This document shows positions 5,546-7,772 of a stretch of DNA of 7,772 nt, piece after piece. The notes under the pieces were generated by a model. That model worked only from the letters and a program-made list of their open reading frames with translations. It ran no database searches and had not been told where the DNA came from. Each line of letters opens with the position of its first letter. The first letter of the stretch is position 1. The DNA is from Candidatus Sabulitectum sp. (GTDB lineage: Bacteria > Fermentibacterota > Fermentibacteria > Fermentibacterales > JCC-6): positions 1-7,772 of the forward strand of contig JAGLQD010000296.1 in NCBI GenBank assembly GCA_023136985.1, read 5' to 3'. The position numbers were made by a program, and so were the translations under genes.

Positions 5546-6312
5546 GATCAGGACAGATTATCAAACAGGTACTTTTACTTGCAGGCGGCATCATCATGCT
5601 TATGCCTTTTCTCTGGATGATTTCCACCAGTCTTGAACAGGGTGGTCTTCATAACTATGTGGAAGCATGGAACAGAGTGCCCTTCGGTACATACTTCCTT
5701 AATACACTCATTGTAACCAGTCTGACTCTTATCGGCGTGTTGATAACCAGCTCTCTGGCTGCCTATTCATTCGGCACTATGGAGTACCCGGGTCGGGACA
5801 AGTTATTTCTTCTATTCCTTTCCACAATGATGGTTCCTCAGCCTGTTTATCTTGCACCGAGCTATGTCATTCTTGCCAAACTGGGCTGGGTGGATACATA
5901 CCTGGCTTTGATTGTTCCATGGCTGACGAATGTTTTTAGTATTTTTCTTCTCAGGCAGCACTTCATGACTCTTCCTAAATCACTTTATGAAGCAGCAAGG
6001 CTGGATGGCTGCAGCAGATTCGGCTATTTATGGAGGGTTGCCCTGCCCCTTTCCAAGTCTGTAATTGCTACCATTATGCTTTTCAATGTTATCGGCTCAT
6101 GGAACAGTTTCATGTGGCCACTGGTGGTGACTCATTCAGAAAAATTGAGAGTTCTTCAGGTGGGACTGAGTTACTTTAATCAGGAGCAGTCCAGCAATTA
6201 TCAATTGCTGATGGCAGCATCCACTTTCAGTATTCTGCCTCTGCTTTTCCTTTTTCTGCTGGCCCAGAAGCATCTTGTTGCAAGTTACTCCCGTTCCGGG
6301 CTTAAGGATTGA
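5542..6312 (+). CDS. ABC transporter permease, MalG/UgpE (sugar) type
   Basis: 256-residue inner-membrane permease, partner of the preceding one in the translocation pore. Helices lie around 8-28, 51-75, 88-110, 115-137, 172-195 and 220-241. The EAA loop is L-Y-E150-A-A-R-L-D-G156-C-S-R-F, then L-P169-L. The conserved NY...F..NT start of the core and the QP-x-Y-L-x-P-x-Y segment are present. It is somewhat short: the stretch between helix 1 (MISTS) and NYVEAW is only about seven residues, where most UgpE-like proteins have a longer periplasmic segment. The ATGA overlap with the upstream gene implies translational coupling and equal stoichiometry. The next gene begins at once after its stop. 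No ATPase follows, so a shared ATPase encoded elsewhere is likely. Confidence 0.92.
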   Translation: MRSGQIIKQVLLLAGGIIMLMPFLWMISTSLEQGGLHNYVEAWNRVPFGTYFLNTLIVTSLTLIGVLITSSLAAYSFGTMEYPGRDKLFLLFLSTMMVPQPVYLAPSYVILAKLGWVDTYLALIVPWLTNVFSIFLLRQHFMTLPKSLYEAARLDGCSRFGYLWRVALPLSKSVIATIMLFNVIGSWNSFMWPLVVTHSEKLRVLQVGLSYFNQEQSSNYQLLMAASTFSILPLLFLFLLAQKHLVASYSRSGLKD

Positions 6313-6314
6313 TT

Positions 6315-6764
6315 TTGAGTATTTTTCTGCTGGTAGCCTGTCTGTGCAGTCTTTCGGAAGAGGTTGAATCCTTGATGGATGATTACGGGTTTGTCGGTTA
6401 CTCTTCTCAGTGGAGCAGGGGTTTATATTTGCACATGAATGAGCCGTACACTTTTTTGATATATCCGGGGATTAACCTTGAGGGTGTTCTTTGCGGTGTT
6501 GGTGGTGATGCGGTTTTTGATCTTCAGATGGAACTCCATGGGGGCGGTCTGAATATTATAGATACAGAACCCGATGATTTGCCGGTTCTGAGGTTTGTTA
6601 CGGGGTCTGGATCAGTGGCGTACAGTGTGACGGTGACTGCAGTGGATATGCTTTACGGTGTGACTGCAGACAGTGTTTATGTATTTTTTGCAATGAGACC
6701 TGTCGTGGTGAAAATAGAGAATTCAGTTCCGGGTGAGCCGGACTTAGCAATAACAGGAGAGTAA
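6315..6764 (+). CDS. small exported beta-rich protein of unknown function
   Basis: I do not recognise this 149-residue protein. It starts with a short hydrophobic stretch (SIFLLVACLCSLS) that suggests export. LVAC resembles a lipobox, but the preceding segment is unusually short for a lipoprotein signal. The rest is rich in predicted strands, with D-x-Q-M-E-L-H, VAYSVTVTAVD and SVYVFFAMRP, loosely like a small jelly-roll or PPC-type domain; that is an impression only. Start choice: TTG at 6309 directly abuts AAGGA (6304-6308), whereas TTG at 6315 has a 6-nt spacer and is preferred. It is the fourth gene of the operon, 2 nt after the permease stop and 1 nt before the PorV-like gene, so it likely serves the same envelope process. 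Its coding strand is markedly G+T rich (44 of 60 bases at 6481-6540). Confidence 0.7.
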   Translation: MSIFLLVACLCSLSEEVESLMDDYGFVGYSSQWSRGLYLHMNEPYTFLIYPGINLEGVLCGVGGDAVFDLQMELHGGGLNIIDTEPDDLPVLRFVTGSGSVAYSVTVTAVDMLYGVTADSVYVFFAMRPVVVKIENSVPGEPDLAITGE

Positions 6765-6765
6765 T

Positions 6766-7680
6766 ATGAAACTGACTTGTACTCTGGCATTATTTTTGAT
6801 TCTTTCGGCTAGTGCCGGCGGAACAACAGGCTTCACTTTTCTTCAGGTTCCCGCAGGGGCCCGTGCAGTAGCAATGGGAGGAGCATTTACAGCAGTTCCC
6901 GGAGATCCAATTTCTCTGTATTGGAATCCAGCTGCTTCGGCAATGATATCAGACAGTAAGCTGACCACCACTTATACCAGTTACATGATGGATATGCAGG
7001 CTGGTTTTGTCGGCTGGGTCAACCCCAGAGAGAGCAATGTAATTGGAGTCTCTCTTAACTACTTCTACGGTGGAGAATTTGACCGGACTACAATGGAAAA
7101 CCCTATGGGTACAGGAGAACAGTTCTCTTCCAATAGTATGGCCCTGGCAGGCACATGGGCTAAAGGTTTAACAGAAACCATTTCTCTTGGAGTAACTGGC
7201 AGGTTTATATACTCTCAGATTGACAGCTACAATGCCAACGGGTTCAGCGTTGATCTTGGTGGAATGTATTGCTCTTCCGCTATTCCAGGTTTTACAGGAG
7301 CTCTCGTTCTTAGAAATGCTGGAATTCAGACAAAGGCCTTTCACACTGAGAACGATCCAATGCCAACAGAGATAGCAGCAGGAGTATCTCAGTCTTTAAT
7401 GGATGGAAACCTTCTTATAGCCGCAGATGCCACTATGCCGTTTGAAGGAGATTTTGATTTTGCAACCGGCGTGGAATACAAACCTATTGAAATGCTGGCT
7501 TTAAGAACCGGTTGGAGTCTTTCTGCAAAAGACACTGCTGATAACGCAGGTGGCGGCTTTGTGGATGCCATGGGTTTTGGAATGGGAACCCGGTACAATC
7601 AGTTCTCTCTTGATTATGCCTGGAAGCCCTTTGCTGACCTTGGAAACACACACAGAATATCCCTGGGAGTAGACATATAG
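6766..7680 (+). CDS. PorV/PorQ-family outer-membrane beta-barrel protein
   Basis: 304 residues. Residues 1 to about 17 are a signal peptide (K at position 2, LALFLILSASA). The mature N-terminus carries the family hallmark: FLQVPAGARAVAMGGAFTAVPGDPISLYWNPAA at about 25-57, the [IV]-x-x-G-A-R-A-x-A-M-G and Y-W-N-P-A elements seen in PorV, PorQ and UPF0164-type barrels of the FCB group. The rest alternates amphipathic strands (for example ISLGVTGRFIYSQI, FSVDLGGMYC, LLIAADATM, FSLDYAWKPF) and ends in a strand, HRISLGVDI, as expected for an outer-membrane barrel. PorV proteins can act in type IX secretion, but no other type IX gene is here, and paralogues of unknown role are common. AGGAG at 6755-6759 with a 6-nt spacer supports the ATG. 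It is the last gene of the operon; no clear terminator follows. Confidence 0.88.
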   Translation: MKLTCTLALFLILSASAGGTTGFTFLQVPAGARAVAMGGAFTAVPGDPISLYWNPAASAMISDSKLTTTYTSYMMDMQAGFVGWVNPRESNVIGVSLNYFYGGEFDRTTMENPMGTGEQFSSNSMALAGTWAKGLTETISLGVTGRFIYSQIDSYNANGFSVDLGGMYCSSAIPGFTGALVLRNAGIQTKAFHTENDPMPTEIAAGVSQSLMDGNLLIAADATMPFEGDFDFATGVEYKPIEMLALRTGWSLSAKDTADNAGGGFVDAMGFGMGTRYNQFSLDYAWKPFADLGNTHRISLGVDI

Positions 7681-7687
7681 CAGAGAG

Positions 7688-7716
7688 TTGACTATTTCTT
7701 CTGCTTACACTATGTT
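7688..7716 (+). promoter_or_regulatory. promoter of the initiator tRNA gene
   Basis: TTGACT (7688-7693), a 17-nt spacer, then TATGTT (7711-7716). Transcription would begin near 7723, leaving a 5' leader of only about five bases before the mature tRNA end. It starts 8 nt after the PorV-like stop codon, so the tRNA has its own promoter and need not depend on the operon. Confidence 0.7.
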
Positions 7717-7727
7717 TGCTCCTCAGT

Positions 7728-7772
7728 CGCGGGGTGGAGCAGTCCGGTAGCTCGTTGGGCTCATAACCCAAA
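7728..7772 (+). tRNA. initiator tRNA-fMet(CAU), 3' part cut by window end
   Basis: The first 45 bases match a bacterial initiator tRNA. The acceptor strand CGCGGGG starts at 7728, the D-stem is GAGC (7737-7740) with GCTC (7750-7753), and the anticodon stem is TTGGG (7755-7759) with CCCAA (7767-7771). The anticodon is CAT at 7762-7764. Initiator hallmarks are visible: three G:C pairs next to the anticodon loop, the purine-pyrimidine 11:24 pair (A7738 with T7752), and C at position 1, which in initiators is left unpaired. The variable loop, T-arm and acceptor 3' strand lie beyond the window. Confidence 0.95.

Noticed and set aside
6315..6341. Lipoprotein call from the LVAC motif in the small exported protein
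   Set aside because: The cysteine would be about residue 9, leaving too short a signal segment with no basic residue; recorded only as a possibility.
7679..7705. AGCAGA ... TCTGCT inverted repeat after the PorV-like gene as a terminator
   Set aside because: Six-base stem with a 15-nt loop, no T-run, and it overlaps the tRNA promoter; probably chance.

Overview
This window reads as chromosomal DNA from a Gram-negative, outer-membrane-bearing bacterium, most likely of the FCB superphylum or a neighbouring uncultured lineage. The main clue is a PorV/PorQ-type outer-membrane barrel protein at the right end. Supporting clues are a LexA with none of the common SOS-box types that I know next to its gene, and a secreted HhH plus ComEC-type metallo-beta-lactamase protein. 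I cannot name the genus. There is no phage, transposon or CRISPR signal, coding density is high, and no gene-free stretch exceeds about 160 bp.

Left part (36-2235): two minus-strand genes, a Cof-type HAD phosphatase and a calcineurin-like metallophosphoesterase, are coupled by an ATGA overlap. A plus-strand class-IA-like HAD phosphatase diverges from them across 41 bp. All three look like housekeeping phosphoesterases. The second HAD gene runs 8 bp into the 3' end of lexA.

Middle (2228-3533): lexA (minus strand) keeps its autocleavage site and catalytic Ser/Lys. It has a near-consensus promoter (TTGACA-17-TATAGT) and several dyads that are candidate LexA operators. Behind the promoter lies a 50-bp tandem duplication that copies the last codons, stop and 3' flank of the next minus-strand gene. 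That gene encodes a small exported protein made of about five imperfect repeats. Its promoter region, shared with the plus-strand genes, holds a perfect 6-3-6 dyad over a TATAAT box.

Right part (3534-7680): five plus-strand genes are packed with gaps of 8, -4, 2 and 1 nt and look like one operon. They are (1) an exported protein with tandem helix-hairpin-helix motifs fused to a ComEC-like metallo-beta-lactamase domain, (2) and (3) two sugar-type (MalF/UgpA and MalG/UgpE-like) ABC permeases, (4) a small exported beta-rich protein of unknown function, and (5) a PorV/PorQ-family outer-membrane protein. No substrate-binding protein or ATPase is present in the window, so the transporter is incomplete here. 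The combination suggests an envelope or uptake unit, but the substrate cannot be read from the sequence.

The window ends inside an initiator tRNA-Met gene preceded by its own strong promoter.
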